Source: Sphingobium sufflavum
GTDB lineage: Bacteria > Pseudomonadota > Alphaproteobacteria > Sphingomonadales > Sphingomonadaceae
DNA length: 64,000 nt
Reading direction: 5' to 3'
NCBI RefSeq assembly: GCF_021403115.1
Contig: NZ_JAJSSH010000002.1
Location: 62,001 to 126,000, forward strand
How positions within the stretch are numbered: the stretch's first letter is position 1; each line of letters begins with the position of its first letter. Below the pieces are notes generated by a model. The model had not been told where the DNA came from. It ran no database searches and saw only the letters and a program-made list of their open reading frames with translations. The translations under genes and the position numbers were made by a program. Below are positions 1 through 8,453 of this stretch, one piece after another.

Positions 1-1
1 G

Positions 2-514
2 CCGGACTATATGGAGCCGGAACCGGAACCCGAAGTCGATCCCATCGAGCAGGCGAGCCAGGAGGGCTTCCTCGTCGGGTTTCAGGAAGGTGAGCGGATC
101 ACGCGCGAGGCGCATGAGGCCGACGACAGCATCCGGCGCGACCTGATCGCGGCGATCGGCCAACTGGGCGGCGTGGGCGAGGGGACGCTGGCGTCCCTGT
201 TGAGCCACAGCGTCCTGCGGCTGGTCACGCAGATCGTGGGCGAAGTGCCGGTGGACGAGGAGCGGCTGGCCGAGCGGTGCGCCGCCATCGCCGCCCATAT
301 CGACCCCGACGACGGCAAGGCGGTGCTGGAGGTCAATCCGCTCGACCTGCCGCTGATCCCGACGGAAGGGCTGGGCGTCGCCCTGACCCCCAACGCGCAA
401 TTGTCGCGCGGGTCGGTGCGGCTCGCCACGTCGGACGGCTGGATCGAGGATGGCCCGGACGTGCGGCTAGACCGGCTGAAGGCGATGATGGACGATATGG
501 AGGGACGGCTGTGA
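2..514 (+). CDS. fliH: Flagellar assembly protein FliH, 5'-truncated by the window edge
   Basis: FliH binds the FliI ATPase and links it to the flagellar type III export gate on the cytoplasmic side. The frame is open to the left edge, so the visible 170 residues are the C-terminal part and the ATG at 11 need not be the start. The visible part begins with a Glu/Pro-rich stretch, then a helical region and a C-terminal domain with the hydrophobic and acidic pattern of FliH. Sequence identity alone is weak, because FliH diverges fast. The call leans on position: its stop overlaps the fliI start (GTGA at 511-514), as is usual for fliH-fliI. Confidence 0.8.
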   Translation, partial: PDYMEPEPEPEVDPIEQASQEGFLVGFQEGERITREAHEADDSIRRDLIAAIGQLGGVGEGTLASLLSHSVLRLVTQIVGEVPVDEERLAERCAAIAAHIDPDDGKAVLEVNPLDLPLIPTEGLGVALTPNAQLSRGSVRLATSDGWIEDGPDVRLDRLKAMMDDMEGRL

Positions 515-1857
515 TTGCCGCCGATCTGGACCGGGCGGGCAAGCTGCTCGACCATTTTTCCGTCACCAACATGCAGCCGCGCCATGTCGGCCGGCTGGTC
601 GGCCATGACGGCGGGATGCTGGAAGTTACCGGTTTTTCCCGGCCGATGGGATCGGGTGCGCGCATCCGGGCGTCGGACGGGACGGAAGTGCGCGCCGAAG
701 TCGTCGGCTTTCGCGGCAGCAAGGCGATCCTCGTGCCGCTGGATCAGGATGCGCCGCTGGAAAATGGCGCGCGGGTCGAGCCGGACAGCGCCGCCAACAT
801 GATACAGGTGGGCGAGGGGATGCTGGGCCGCGTCATGGATGCGATGGGCCAGCCGCTCGACCGCAAGGGACCGATCATGGCCAATGGCCAGTGGCCGCTG
901 GCAGGGGTGCGCGGCAATGTGCTGGACCGGGGCCGGGTGCTGGACCGGTTCGACCTGGGCGTGCGCGCCGTCAACTCCCTGCTGACCGCCGGGCGGGGCC
1001 AGCGCATCGCGCTGATCGCCGGTTCGGGCGTGGGTAAATCCGTGCTGATGGGCCAGATGATCGCGGGTGCGGAGGCGGACATCGTGGTCGTCGGCCTGAT
1101 CGGCGAGCGTGGCCGCGAGGTCAGCGACTTTCTGGAGACGAAGCTGGCTGGGCGGCTGATGGACCGTAGCGTCGTCGTCGCCGTGCCCGCCGACCATCCG
1201 CCAGTGCTGCGCCTGCGCGCCGCCGCGCGGGCCACCGCCATCGCCGAATATTTCCGGGCGCGGGGCAAGAATGTGCTGCTGCTGATCGACAGCCTGACCC
1301 GCTGCGCCCATGCCCAGCGCGAGATCGGCCTGTCCCTGGGCGAGCCACCTGCAATGAAGGGCTATCCGCCCTCCGCCCTGGCGTTCATCCCCAAGCTGTG
1401 CGAGCGGGCGGGCGTGGACAGCCGGTCGGGTGGGTCGATCACCGCCATCTACACCGTGCTGGCCGATGGCGACGACACCACCGACGACCCCATCGTGGAC
1501 ACGGCGCGCGCCATCGTGGACGGCCATTTCGTGCTGTCGCGCCAATTGTCCGAACAGGGCATTTTTCCCGCCATCGACATCGGCAAGTCGCTGTCGCGCG
1601 TCATGTCGGACGTGGTGGATGCGGACCATCTGAAGGCCGCGACCGTCTATCGCCGCCTGTGGGCCGCCTATGAGGAAAATCGCGACCTGATCCTGATGGG
1701 CGCCTATCGCCCCGGCAACGACCCCATCATCGACGAGGCGGTGGAGCGGCGGCAGGAGGTGCTGGAGTTCATCAAGCAGGATGTGAAATCCACGATGACG
1801 ATTGACGAGAGCGTGGCGCAACTGATGATCCACTTCGCACCGGAGCTGATGCAGTGA
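511..1857 (+). CDS. fliI: Flagellum-specific export ATPase FliI
   Basis: FliI is the hexameric F1-beta-like ATPase that unloads export substrates and chaperones at the flagellar type III gate. The 448-residue product has the family length. The Walker A motif GSGVGKS is at residues 171-177, followed by GLIGERGREVSDF, the Walker B region with LLLIDSLTR, and the conserved C-terminal helical domain. I chose the GTG at 511 because it overlaps the fliH stop (GTGA) and gives the normal N-terminus; in-frame starts further upstream would run deep into fliH. It is translationally coupled to fliH upstream and fliJ downstream (ATGA at 1854-1857). Confidence 0.95.
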   Translation: MIAADLDRAGKLLDHFSVTNMQPRHVGRLVGHDGGMLEVTGFSRPMGSGARIRASDGTEVRAEVVGFRGSKAILVPLDQDAPLENGARVEPDSAANMIQVGEGMLGRVMDAMGQPLDRKGPIMANGQWPLAGVRGNVLDRGRVLDRFDLGVRAVNSLLTAGRGQRIALIAGSGVGKSVLMGQMIAGAEADIVVVGLIGERGREVSDFLETKLAGRLMDRSVVVAVPADHPPVLRLRAAARATAIAEYFRARGKNVLLLIDSLTRCAHAQREIGLSLGEPPAMKGYPPSALAFIPKLCERAGVDSRSGGSITAIYTVLADGDDTTDDPIVDTARAIVDGHFVLSRQLSEQGIFPAIDIGKSLSRVMSDVVDADHLKAATVYRRLWAAYEENRDLILMGAYRPGNDPIIDEAVERRQEVLEFIKQDVKSTMTIDESVAQLMIHFAPELMQ

Positions 1858-2285
1858 CCCGGCTGGTCAAGAAACGCGCCCGCCTGCTGCGCGTGCGCCA
1901 TGTGCAGCATATGCTGGCCGTGGCGGAGACGAGCCGCGCGCGGGACGAGGCGGCGCATATCGAAAGCAACGCGGAGCGGCTGGCGCTGATGCGCGGCGAA
2001 TTGTTCGGGGCGACGGGGTCGCTGGACGGCGCCACCCTGTCGGCGCAGCGCGAACTGGCCGCCCGGCTGGAGCAGGCCGGACGGCAGCTCGACGGGGCGC
2101 TGTATGACGCCAACCGCCGGATCGAGCAGAAGCAGGCGCTGGCCATCGCCGCCGACCGCGAGCGGGAAATCGCCGAGCGGCTCAAGGACAAGGCGCGACG
2201 CGCCGCCGACGATCAGCTGGAAGCGAGGATCGCGGCCATACCCCAATATCGACGTATGCAAACGAAGGGACAAGGCGGCATATGA
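1854..2285 (+). CDS. fliJ: Flagellar export protein FliJ-like
   Basis: This 143-residue protein is almost wholly charged alpha helix (Arg, Ala, Glu and Leu rich), as expected for FliJ, the coiled-coil stalk that couples FliI to FlhA in flagellar export. There is no signal peptide or membrane segment. FliJ proteins share little primary sequence, so the call depends on coiled-coil character, length (about 140-150 residues) and position between fliI and fliK. The start overlaps the fliI stop by ATGA and its own stop overlaps the fliK start by ATGA (2282-2285), indicating tight translational coupling. Confidence 0.8.
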   Translation: MTRLVKKRARLLRVRHVQHMLAVAETSRARDEAAHIESNAERLALMRGELFGATGSLDGATLSAQRELAARLEQAGRQLDGALYDANRRIEQKQALAIAADREREIAERLKDKARRAADDQLEARIAAIPQYRRMQTKGQGGI

Positions 2286-4306
2286 CACAGATCGCCACGA
2301 CAACCGCGACCATCGGCAGCACGGCAACAGGCATCGGCGGCGCGCAGAGGGCGCCGGGCATGAAGACCGGCGCGGCTGGCGATTTCGCCGCCATCGTCGC
2401 GGGCTTTGCCCAGCCCGATGACGAGGAGAACGGGACGGAAACCGATGGGCTGGCGCTCGCCGGTTCCGACGGGAGTGAGCGGGCGGAGTCCGACGGCGCG
2501 ACCGATGACGAGCCGGTCGTGCGCGACCTGGCGCTGGGCGCGGCGGCGCAAAGCGCCATGGCCGACATGGTGGTGACACCGCCGCCGCCTCTGGCCGTGG
2601 CGGCTGCCACCACGGCGGCTGTGAATGTGGCTGGCGTCGAGACGCCTGCCGCCGATACGAGCGTTGCGGGCGTGACCGGGGCTGTCGCCATCGAAGCGGG
2701 GACGGCGGCGCCGATCCGGGGCCGTCAGCCCTTTGCATCGGCTGTGCCGGGTGCGCCTGCCATACTGACGCCGGGTGCGAAGGCACCGTCTGTGGGGGCG
2801 GCGGCGGACAGGGATGTTCCGGCTCCGCAGCGCGGTCGGGGGGCTGAGATGGTCGCTTCGCCGGTTGCAGGGGGCAAGGCCGGGGTTGCCACGCCGGCCG
2901 TGAAGCCCGCTGCACCCGCGCGTGATGGGGCGGTGGAGAGCGCCAGCCCGATCCTGGGCAGCGACGCGGCGGCGGTTGCGGATGCGGCACAGTCCGATAC
3001 CCGCCCGGTGACGCAGGGCGGGATCGCGCCCGACCTGTTCCGGCAGATGGCGGCGGCCAGTGGCCATGCGACGGGCCGGAGTCAGGCGAGCGACGCCAGC
3101 GCCAGCATCGCCCCGGCGCGCGAGACCGTGCTGTCGGTCGAGGATATTGTCGCGACATTGCCGCAGACATTGGGAGAGGCCCTGCCCGCGCCGCTGAAGG
3201 GCGATGCGCCGGTCGCAGGCCGCCTGTCCGCCCGGCAGGCCGGGAAACTGGCAGGCCAGCAGGCCGAAACACCGGTCGGGGCACAGGCCGCGACGCCACC
3301 GACCGCCGGACAGGCGGAGACGGTGGCCACGGACCCGGCGGCGGTCATCATCCAGCCGGTCATGTCGGCGCTCCACCGTTCCGCCATCGCTGCCCCGGCG
3401 CGTGGAGCGGAGGGTCGGCCCGCCGATCCGGCGGCGCTGCCCCTGACGGGTGCGGCGCTGACGGTGGCCAACGACATGGCGGGCCGGAATGGCGATCCGG
3501 CGTCGGACAAGACTTCGCCGCAGGACAGCGGCAATGCCGCGAGCGCGGACAGCGTGACGGGGGCCGCATCCGCGCCGACCGACGCGGTGCCCGGCGGCCG
3601 TCCGTTCGCGGACATCCTACAGGGCCTGCCGCCCATCGCGCAGGGCCGCATCGCGGGGGCCGGCGATGTCGCGCCCGCCGTGGCGGGACCGGTCGATGTG
3701 GGGGCGACCCTGCAATCGCAGGTGATCGACATGGGCGTCGGCGGTCAGTGGATCGACCGGGTGGCCAAGGAGATCACCGCGCTGGCCGATGGCACCGGGC
3801 ACAGCCGCTTCCAGCTCAGCCCGCCCAACCTCGGCCGTATCCAGATCGACGTCTGGCAGGGCGAGGATGGCGGCCGGGTGCAGTTGCTGACCGAGACGGA
3901 CGAAGCGGCGCGCCACCTGCGCGACGGCCAGTCCAGCCTTCAGGCGGACGCGCGCCTCGCCGCGCTCCAGCTCACCTCTATCACCATCGACCGGGCGTCG
4001 AACAGCTTTGACACGCCGCAGGATCAGCCCAACCAGCCGCAGCCGAACCCGCGCCAGCAGCCGGGCGGCGATCAGGGAGGGCAGCAAGGCTCCACCCAGA
4101 CCGCCAGCCAGGGGCAGGGTGGCAACCCCCAGCAGGGCCAGCCCAATGGCCAGGCGGGGCTGCAATCGGGCATGAATGGCGGAAATAATGGCGGACAGGG
4201 TAAAAGTTCGCCGCGTCGGGACGTTCTTAACCATCAAGCGGATACAGTGAGTCAACAGGCGGGCGGCACGGGTCGGGATGGGGACCGGCTCGTACGATAT
4301 GCCTGA
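2282..4306 (+). CDS. fliK: Flagellar hook-length control protein FliK
   Basis: FliK is the secreted ruler that measures hook length and switches export specificity through FlhB. The 674-residue product has a long, low-complexity Ala/Pro/Thr/Gly-rich N-terminal and middle part, as in other FliK rulers, and a folded C-terminal Flg_hook domain at about residues 490-585 with the hallmark LSPPNLGRIQIDVW followed by hydrophobic strands. After that comes a Gln/Gly/Asn-rich tail of about 80 residues. The N-terminal part is expected to vary strongly between species. It is coupled to fliJ by ATGA. An 85-bp gap with short direct repeats separates it from fliL. Confidence 0.9.
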   Translation: MTQIATTTATIGSTATGIGGAQRAPGMKTGAAGDFAAIVAGFAQPDDEENGTETDGLALAGSDGSERAESDGATDDEPVVRDLALGAAAQSAMADMVVTPPPPLAVAAATTAAVNVAGVETPAADTSVAGVTGAVAIEAGTAAPIRGRQPFASAVPGAPAILTPGAKAPSVGAAADRDVPAPQRGRGAEMVASPVAGGKAGVATPAVKPAAPARDGAVESASPILGSDAAAVADAAQSDTRPVTQGGIAPDLFRQMAAASGHATGRSQASDASASIAPARETVLSVEDIVATLPQTLGEALPAPLKGDAPVAGRLSARQAGKLAGQQAETPVGAQAATPPTAGQAETVATDPAAVIIQPVMSALHRSAIAAPARGAEGRPADPAALPLTGAALTVANDMAGRNGDPASDKTSPQDSGNAASADSVTGAASAPTDAVPGGRPFADILQGLPPIAQGRIAGAGDVAPAVAGPVDVGATLQSQVIDMGVGGQWIDRVAKEITALADGTGHSRFQLSPPNLGRIQIDVWQGEDGGRVQLLTETDEAARHLRDGQSSLQADARLAALQLTSITIDRASNSFDTPQDQPNQPQPNPRQQPGGDQGGQQGSTQTASQGQGGNPQQGQPNGQAGLQSGMNGGNNGGQGKSSPRRDVLNHQADTVSQQAGGTGRDGDRLVRYA

Positions 4307-4382
4307 TGGCTTGATGGGCCTGACGCCGTGATGGCGTGACGCCTCAATGGGCCAGACGCCTCATGGGCTTGATGCCTGATGG
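4300..4382 (+). repeat. Degenerate short repeats between fliK and fliL
   Basis: The segment is built from variations of TGATGG, GGGCCTGACGCC and GACGCCTCA. TGCCTGATGG occurs at both ends (4300-4309 and 4373-4382), and GACGCCTCA recurs with a spacing of about 17 bp in the middle. It spans the fliK stop and the whole untranslated gap before fliL. It may be decayed tandem duplication; no protein or known element is recognisable. Confidence 0.45.
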
Positions 4383-4391
4383 AGACCGGGA

Positions 4392-5039
4392 ATGAGTAAG
4401 GACGCGGCCGCGCCGCCAGCAAAGAAAAAGGGTGGCGCGAAAAAGCTCATCATCATCGGTGCTGCGGTCGCCCTGCTGGGCGGCGGCGGCGCGGCGGCGG
4501 GATTCTATGCGGCTGGCTCCATGCACAAGGAGGCCGGGCCGGTCGAAGATCCCAACATGCCCCGTCTGGTGAAGAAGGGTGAGAAGCCGGAGGATGTGGC
4601 CGCCAAATATGCGCCCGCCGCGGGCGAGCATGGCGAGGCCGCCGAAACGGATGCCGAGGCGGTCGAGCCGGAACACCCGCACAAGCCGGTGGACCTGCCC
4701 TCGCCCCGCAACCCGTCCGCCTATCAGGCGACCTATTATCAGATCCCCGCGCCCTTCACGTCGAACATGTCCGACTCGGACGCCTTCGCCCAGATTTCGA
4801 TCGCGGCATCGACCTACTACGACCAAAGAGTGATCACCGCGATCCAGACTCACGAGCTGGCGATCCGCTCTGCAATTTTAATGATGCTGGCCCAGGAACA
4901 GGAGCTGGACCTTGCGACTCCGCAGGGAAAGGAGCGTTTGCAGGGTAAATTGGTGAAAATAATAAACAATGTTCTCAAGGACCGGACCGGTTACGGCGGC
5001 GTGGATAACGTTTATTTTACCAATTTCGTGATTCAATAG
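4392..5039 (+). CDS. fliL: Flagellar basal body-associated protein FliL
   Basis: FliL is a single-pass inner-membrane protein that surrounds the stator units and supports torque. The 215-residue protein has a Lys-rich cytoplasmic N-terminus (about residues 8-17), one membrane segment at about 18-38 rich in Ala, Gly and Ile, an Ala/Glu/Pro linker, and a periplasmic C-terminal domain (about 110-215) ending in the typical NVYFTNFVIQ-like strand. Length is a little above the usual 160-190 because of the linker. It precedes fliM and fliN, the usual order. The ATG at 4392 follows GGAGACCGGGA. Confidence 0.92.
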   Translation: MSKDAAAPPAKKKGGAKKLIIIGAAVALLGGGGAAAGFYAAGSMHKEAGPVEDPNMPRLVKKGEKPEDVAAKYAPAAGEHGEAAETDAEAVEPEHPHKPVDLPSPRNPSAYQATYYQIPAPFTSNMSDSDAFAQISIAASTYYDQRVITAIQTHELAIRSAILMMLAQEQELDLATPQGKERLQGKLVKIINNVLKDRTGYGGVDNVYFTNFVIQ

Positions 5040-5073
5040 CACTGTGTCCGACGGGGGTCGGACGGGGACAGTG
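5040..5073 (+). promoter_or_regulatory. Hairpin spanning the fliL-fliM gap and fliM ribosome binding site
   Basis: Two nested stems are visible: GTCCGAC (5046-5052) pairs with GTCGGAC (5057-5063), and CACTGT (5040-5045) pairs with ACAGTG (5068-5073). A bulge GGGG (5064-5067) lies between them. That bulge is the only Shine-Dalgarno-like sequence before the fliM ATG at 5078. It could modulate fliM translation or act as an RNA stability element. It has no T-run, so it is a poor terminator. Confidence 0.45.
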
Positions 5074-5077
5074 CAGT

Positions 5078-5947
5078 ATGAACGACGTTAAGCCCTATCA
5101 GTTCGGACGCACGGCGGCTCAGGCCCCGGCGCTGCTGAACGCCATCGACCGCCTGGGCGACCGCCTGGCGCGGCAGCTGCGTTTGATCCTGGAGCCGCTG
5201 TGCGGCACCCGGCCGCTGGTGACGGCCAAGCCCATCGACAACACGATGTTCATGATGTGGGACGCCTGCGTCCCTGCCTTCACCTCGCTCAGCCTCTATC
5301 GGCTGCATCCGGTGAAGGGCGTCGTCGCCCTGCGCATCGACGCGCCGCTGATCTCCACGCTGGTCGACCGCTTCTACGGTGGCCGGGGCAATGCCCCCGA
5401 CCTGGAGGCCAAGGAATTCCGCCCCACCGAAAACCGCCTGATCGACCGCCTGTCCGCGCAGGTGATGAGCGCCGTCACCGGCTGCTGGAAAGAGGTGGTG
5501 CCGATGGAGGCCACGCTGATCGGCCGCGAGACGGGCGTCGTGCAGGCGGAGATCGCCGCCGCCGACGCGGACGTGGTGGTGCAGAGCTTCGAGGTCAATC
5601 TGGGCGATCGCGACAACTGGACGATCGAGATCATCTACCCCCTCGAAGGGCTGAACAGTGTCGAAGGCGTCAACCTGCCCCGCGCCGCCGAGGAGGTGCG
5701 CCCCGTCGACCCCCGCTGGCAGCGTGACCTGGCGGACTGCATGGACCATGTCCGGCTGCCCGCCCGCACCGTGCTGGCCCGTCCCAACATGAAGATGACC
5801 GAGCTGATGGCGCTGAAGCCGGGCGACGTCATCAACATCCATATCGCCCGTCACCTGCCCTTGCTGGTCGGTGACCGGGTTTTTGCACATGGTACGATCG
5901 GTGAGCAGGACGGGCGCGCTGCTTTCATGATAGAAAAACTGGCCTGA
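5078..5947 (+). CDS. fliM: Flagellar motor switch protein FliM, short form lacking the N-terminal CheY-binding segment
   Basis: FliM forms the middle of the C-ring that sets rotation direction. The 289-residue protein contains the CheC-like middle domain (about residues 30-200) and the C-terminal SpoA domain (about 215-289, with LKPGDVINI and a strand pattern ending in FMIEKLA). Typical FliM proteins are about 320-340 residues and begin with an LSQ-EIDALL-type peptide that binds phosphorylated CheY. Here the protein starts almost at the middle domain and that peptide is absent. The upstream gap is only 38 bp with no in-frame extension, so truncation by a wrong start call is unlikely. Confidence 0.88.
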   Translation: MNDVKPYQFGRTAAQAPALLNAIDRLGDRLARQLRLILEPLCGTRPLVTAKPIDNTMFMMWDACVPAFTSLSLYRLHPVKGVVALRIDAPLISTLVDRFYGGRGNAPDLEAKEFRPTENRLIDRLSAQVMSAVTGCWKEVVPMEATLIGRETGVVQAEIAAADADVVVQSFEVNLGDRDNWTIEIIYPLEGLNSVEGVNLPRAAEEVRPVDPRWQRDLADCMDHVRLPARTVLARPNMKMTELMALKPGDVINIHIARHLPLLVGDRVFAHGTIGEQDGRAAFMIEKLA

Positions 5948-5961
5948 GGACATCCAAGGAA

Positions 5962-6288
5962 ATGAGCGATATGAGCGAAGCGCCCCGCATCGAGGACGGC
6001 ATGACGGAAGCGCCCGGTGGACGCAATTTCCGCCTGCTGGCCGATATTCCGGTGCGCATGTCCGTCGAGGTCGGATCGACCCAGATGCGGCTGGCCGAAA
6101 TCATGAACCTGGCCGAGGGAAGTGTTGTCGAGCTTGACCGGCAGGCCGATGAGCTGCTTGATATTATGGTTAACGGCACGCTCGTCGCTCGTGGCGAGGT
6201 CGTGACGGTCAATGGCCGCTACGGTATCCGCGTCGTCGAGATCGCGTCCACGGACGCGCGCATGGCCGGTATCGAGCGGCGCAGCTGA
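5962..6288 (+). CDS. fliN: Flagellar motor switch protein FliN
   Basis: FliN is the small C-ring protein at the cytoplasmic rim. The 108-residue product is of normal length and consists of a short variable N-terminus and one SpoA domain (about residues 25-95), with the family features LLADIPVRMSVEVGSTQM and VNGTLVARGEVVTVNGRYGIRV. It follows fliM by 14 bp and precedes fliO, so it belongs to the same transcription unit. Confidence 0.93.
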   Translation: MSDMSEAPRIEDGMTEAPGGRNFRLLADIPVRMSVEVGSTQMRLAEIMNLAEGSVVELDRQADELLDIMVNGTLVARGEVVTVNGRYGIRVVEIASTDARMAGIERRS

Positions 6289-6298
6289 AGGGTTCCTC

Positions 6299-6559
6299 AT
6301 GGTCTGGTATTTCGTCAAGCTCCTGATCCTGTTGCCGATGATCGGCGGCATGGCGTTCGGCGCATTGTGGCTGTGGCGCAAATATCAGCCCGGCCTGATG
6401 CAGGGGCAGGCGAATCGCCTGGTCAAGGTCGTGGACGCGGTGCCGCTGGGCAGCTTCGGCAAGCTGGCGGTCGTCGAGTTCGGCGGCAAGACGCTGTTGC
6501 TGTCCGTCACGCGCGGCCGCATCGAACGGATCGCGGAGAGCGACCAGCGTGGTTTCTGA
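6299..6559 (+). CDS. fliO: Flagellar biosynthetic protein FliO
   Basis: FliO helps assemble the FliP ring of the export gate. The 86-residue protein has one N-terminal membrane segment (about residues 4-24, rich in Leu, Met and Gly) followed by a small cytoplasmic domain with the FliO pattern ([27 protein letters not shown]). The ATG at 6299 lies 10 bp after the fliN stop and gives a start right at the membrane segment; a longer in-frame extension to 6212 would overlap fliN and is unlikely. The 3' end overlaps fliP by 11 bp. Confidence 0.85.
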   Translation: MVWYFVKLLILLPMIGGMAFGALWLWRKYQPGLMQGQANRLVKVVDAVPLGSFGKLAVVEFGGKTLLLSVTRGRIERIAESDQRGF

Positions 6560-7352
6560 TCGCGTCCTGAAAATGGCCGGTGTCGCCGCGGCGGTCGCCA
6601 TCGGGGCGATGGTGCTGGTGGAGCCTGCCTTTGCGCAGGCCGCCCCCGCCGTGCCGACGGGCGCCGCGAGCAGTTCCAGCGCGCTGAGCCAGGCGCTGGG
6701 CGAGGTTTCGGGCAACGGTCGCCCGCTGTCGCTGTCGCTGCAAATCCTCCTCCTCATGAGCCTGCTGACGGTGCTGCCGTCGCTGGTGCTCATGATGACC
6801 AGTTTCACCCGCATCATCATCGTGCTGTCCATCCTGCGGCAGGCGATGGGCCTGACCCAGACGCCGCCCAATCAGGTGCTGGTCGGCCTCGCGCTGTTCC
6901 TGTCCATGTTCATCATGCGCCCCGCGATCGACCAGATCACGGCGACCGCCTACACCCCCTATGGTCAGGGCCAGATCAGCATCGAGGAAGCGGTGGGCCG
7001 CTCCGCCAAGGTGCTGCACGGCTTCATGGCGAAGCAGACCCGCCAGACCGACCTCAAGCTGTTCCAGGGCCTCGCCAAGGCTCCGCCGTTCCGCACGGCG
7101 GCGGACATCCCCTTCACCATCCTGCTGCCCGCCTTTGTCACGTCCGAACTCAAGACGGCGTTCCAGATCGGCTTCATGATCTTCCTCCCCTTCCTCATCA
7201 TCGACCTTGTCGTCGCGTCCACGCTGATGGCGCTGGGCATGATGATGCTGTCGCCCACCATCATCTCCCTGCCTTTCAAGCTGTTGCTGTTCGTGCTGGT
7301 CGACGGCTGGGCGCTGACCATGGGGTCGCTGGCCGGGTCGTTCGCGACATGA
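6549..7352 (+). CDS. fliP: Flagellar type III export gate protein FliP
   Basis: FliP makes the pentameric core of the export channel. The 267-residue product has a cleavable signal peptide (about residues 1-30, ending AFA-QA), which is usual for FliP, then four membrane segments and the conserved signature regions [36 protein letters not shown] and [21 protein letters not shown] prefer the GTG at 6549, since GGAGAG lies 8 nt upstream. An ATG at 6573 is possible but has no comparable ribosome site. Confidence 0.96.
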   Translation: MVSDRVLKMAGVAAAVAIGAMVLVEPAFAQAAPAVPTGAASSSSALSQALGEVSGNGRPLSLSLQILLLMSLLTVLPSLVLMMTSFTRIIIVLSILRQAMGLTQTPPNQVLVGLALFLSMFIMRPAIDQITATAYTPYGQGQISIEEAVGRSAKVLHGFMAKQTRQTDLKLFQGLAKAPPFRTAADIPFTILLPAFVTSELKTAFQIGFMIFLPFLIIDLVVASTLMALGMMMLSPTIISLPFKLLLFVLVDGWALTMGSLAGSFAT

Positions 7353-7375
7353 GCGGGCGGGAGAAGGCATAAGCC

Positions 7376-7648
7376 ATGGAGAACGGCGATTATTTCATCG
7401 GCATCGCGCAACAGGCGCTGTGGATCGCGGCGCTGGCCACCGCGCCCATCCTGCTGCCCGCGCTGATTTCCGGCATCATCATCGGCATGATCCAGGCGGC
7501 GACGTCGATCAACGAGCCGACGGTGGCCTTTGTGCCCAAGCTGATGGTGGTGGGTGCCACGCTGGTCCTGTTCGGCGGGTCCATCCTGATGCTGATTGCC
7601 GATTTCATGCGCGAGATGTTCGAGCGCGTCCCCGACCTGCTGAACTAG
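7376..7648 (+). CDS. fliQ: Flagellar type III export gate protein FliQ
   Basis: FliQ is a small hairpin membrane protein that wraps around the FliP/FliR gate. The 90-residue product has two hydrophobic helices (about residues 15-38 and 52-76) separated by the conserved loop QAATSINEPTVAFVPKL. Length and sequence are typical. It lies 23 bp after fliP and 13 bp before fliR, preserving the universal P-Q-R order. Confidence 0.96.
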   Translation: MENGDYFIGIAQQALWIAALATAPILLPALISGIIIGMIQAATSINEPTVAFVPKLMVVGATLVLFGGSILMLIADFMREMFERVPDLLN

Positions 7649-7661
7649 GGGTCAGCGGACG

Positions 7662-8450
7662 ATGGATATGATCGCACCGGGATTTGCAGGGGTCGAGAGC
7701 CAGCTATGGCTGTGGCTCGTCGCGATGATCCGTCCCGGCGCGGCCTTCATCGCCGCGCCCATATTCGGTGCGCCCGCCGTGCCGGTGCAGATCCGCCTGA
7801 TCCTGAGCCTCGCCGTGGGCATGGCCGCGCTCAACAGCGTCACCGTCACCCTGCCCGTCGCGGGCGTCGTCTCCTTCGCCGGAATCGCGCTGGTCGGGGG
7901 TGAGGTGGTGTGCGGCCTGATGCTCGGCTTCACGCTCCAGATCGCCTATGCCGCCGCCTATATCGGCGGGGAGACGATCGCGGCCGCCATGGGGCTGGGC
8001 TTCGCCAATATGATGGACCCGCAGAGCGGCGCGTCCACCCCCGTCGTCGGCCAGTTCCTGTCGATCCTCGCCACCTTCATGATGCTGTCGCTCGACGGGC
8101 ACCTGCTGCTGGTCCAGTTCGTCGTGGACAGCTATCGCGCGCTGCCCCCCGGTGGCGGCCTGATGCCCAACAGCGCGGTCCACGACCTCGTCTGGTTCGG
8201 CGGGTCGATGTTCGGTGCGGGCCTGACCATCGCGCTGCCGGTCGCCTTCTCCCTCATCATGGTGCAGGTGGTGATGGCAATGCTGGCGCGGTCCGCGCCC
8301 TCGCTCAACCTCTTCTCCGTCGGCCTGCCCGCGACGCTGAGCGCGGGCCTGATCCTGCTGTCCATCGCCGCGCCGGTGATGGCGGACGCGATTGGCGATG
8401 CGATTTCCAGCGGTCTCGACATGACCCAGACACTGGCCGGGGGACGCTGA
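7662..8450 (+). CDS. fliR: Flagellar type III export gate protein FliR
   Basis: FliR completes the export gate with FliP and FliQ. The 262-residue protein is highly hydrophobic, with about six membrane segments, and carries the family pattern VGGEVVCGLMLGFTLQIAYAA and GGETIAAAMGLGFANMMDP near residues 80-125. The length is normal. Only 3 bp separate its stop from the flhB start, suggesting translational coupling. Confidence 0.95.
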   Translation: MDMIAPGFAGVESQLWLWLVAMIRPGAAFIAAPIFGAPAVPVQIRLILSLAVGMAALNSVTVTLPVAGVVSFAGIALVGGEVVCGLMLGFTLQIAYAAAYIGGETIAAAMGLGFANMMDPQSGASTPVVGQFLSILATFMMLSLDGHLLLVQFVVDSYRALPPGGGLMPNSAVHDLVWFGGSMFGAGLTIALPVAFSLIMVQVVMAMLARSAPSLNLFSVGLPATLSAGLILLSIAAPVMADAIGDAISSGLDMTQTLAGGR

Positions 8451-8453
8451 TCC

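Noticed and set aside
82-1833. Long minus-strand open frame opposite fliH-fliI-fliJ
   Set aside because: His/Arg/Gln-rich translation with no family motif. The + strand carries clear fliI motifs over the same DNA, and long antisense frames are common at this GC content.
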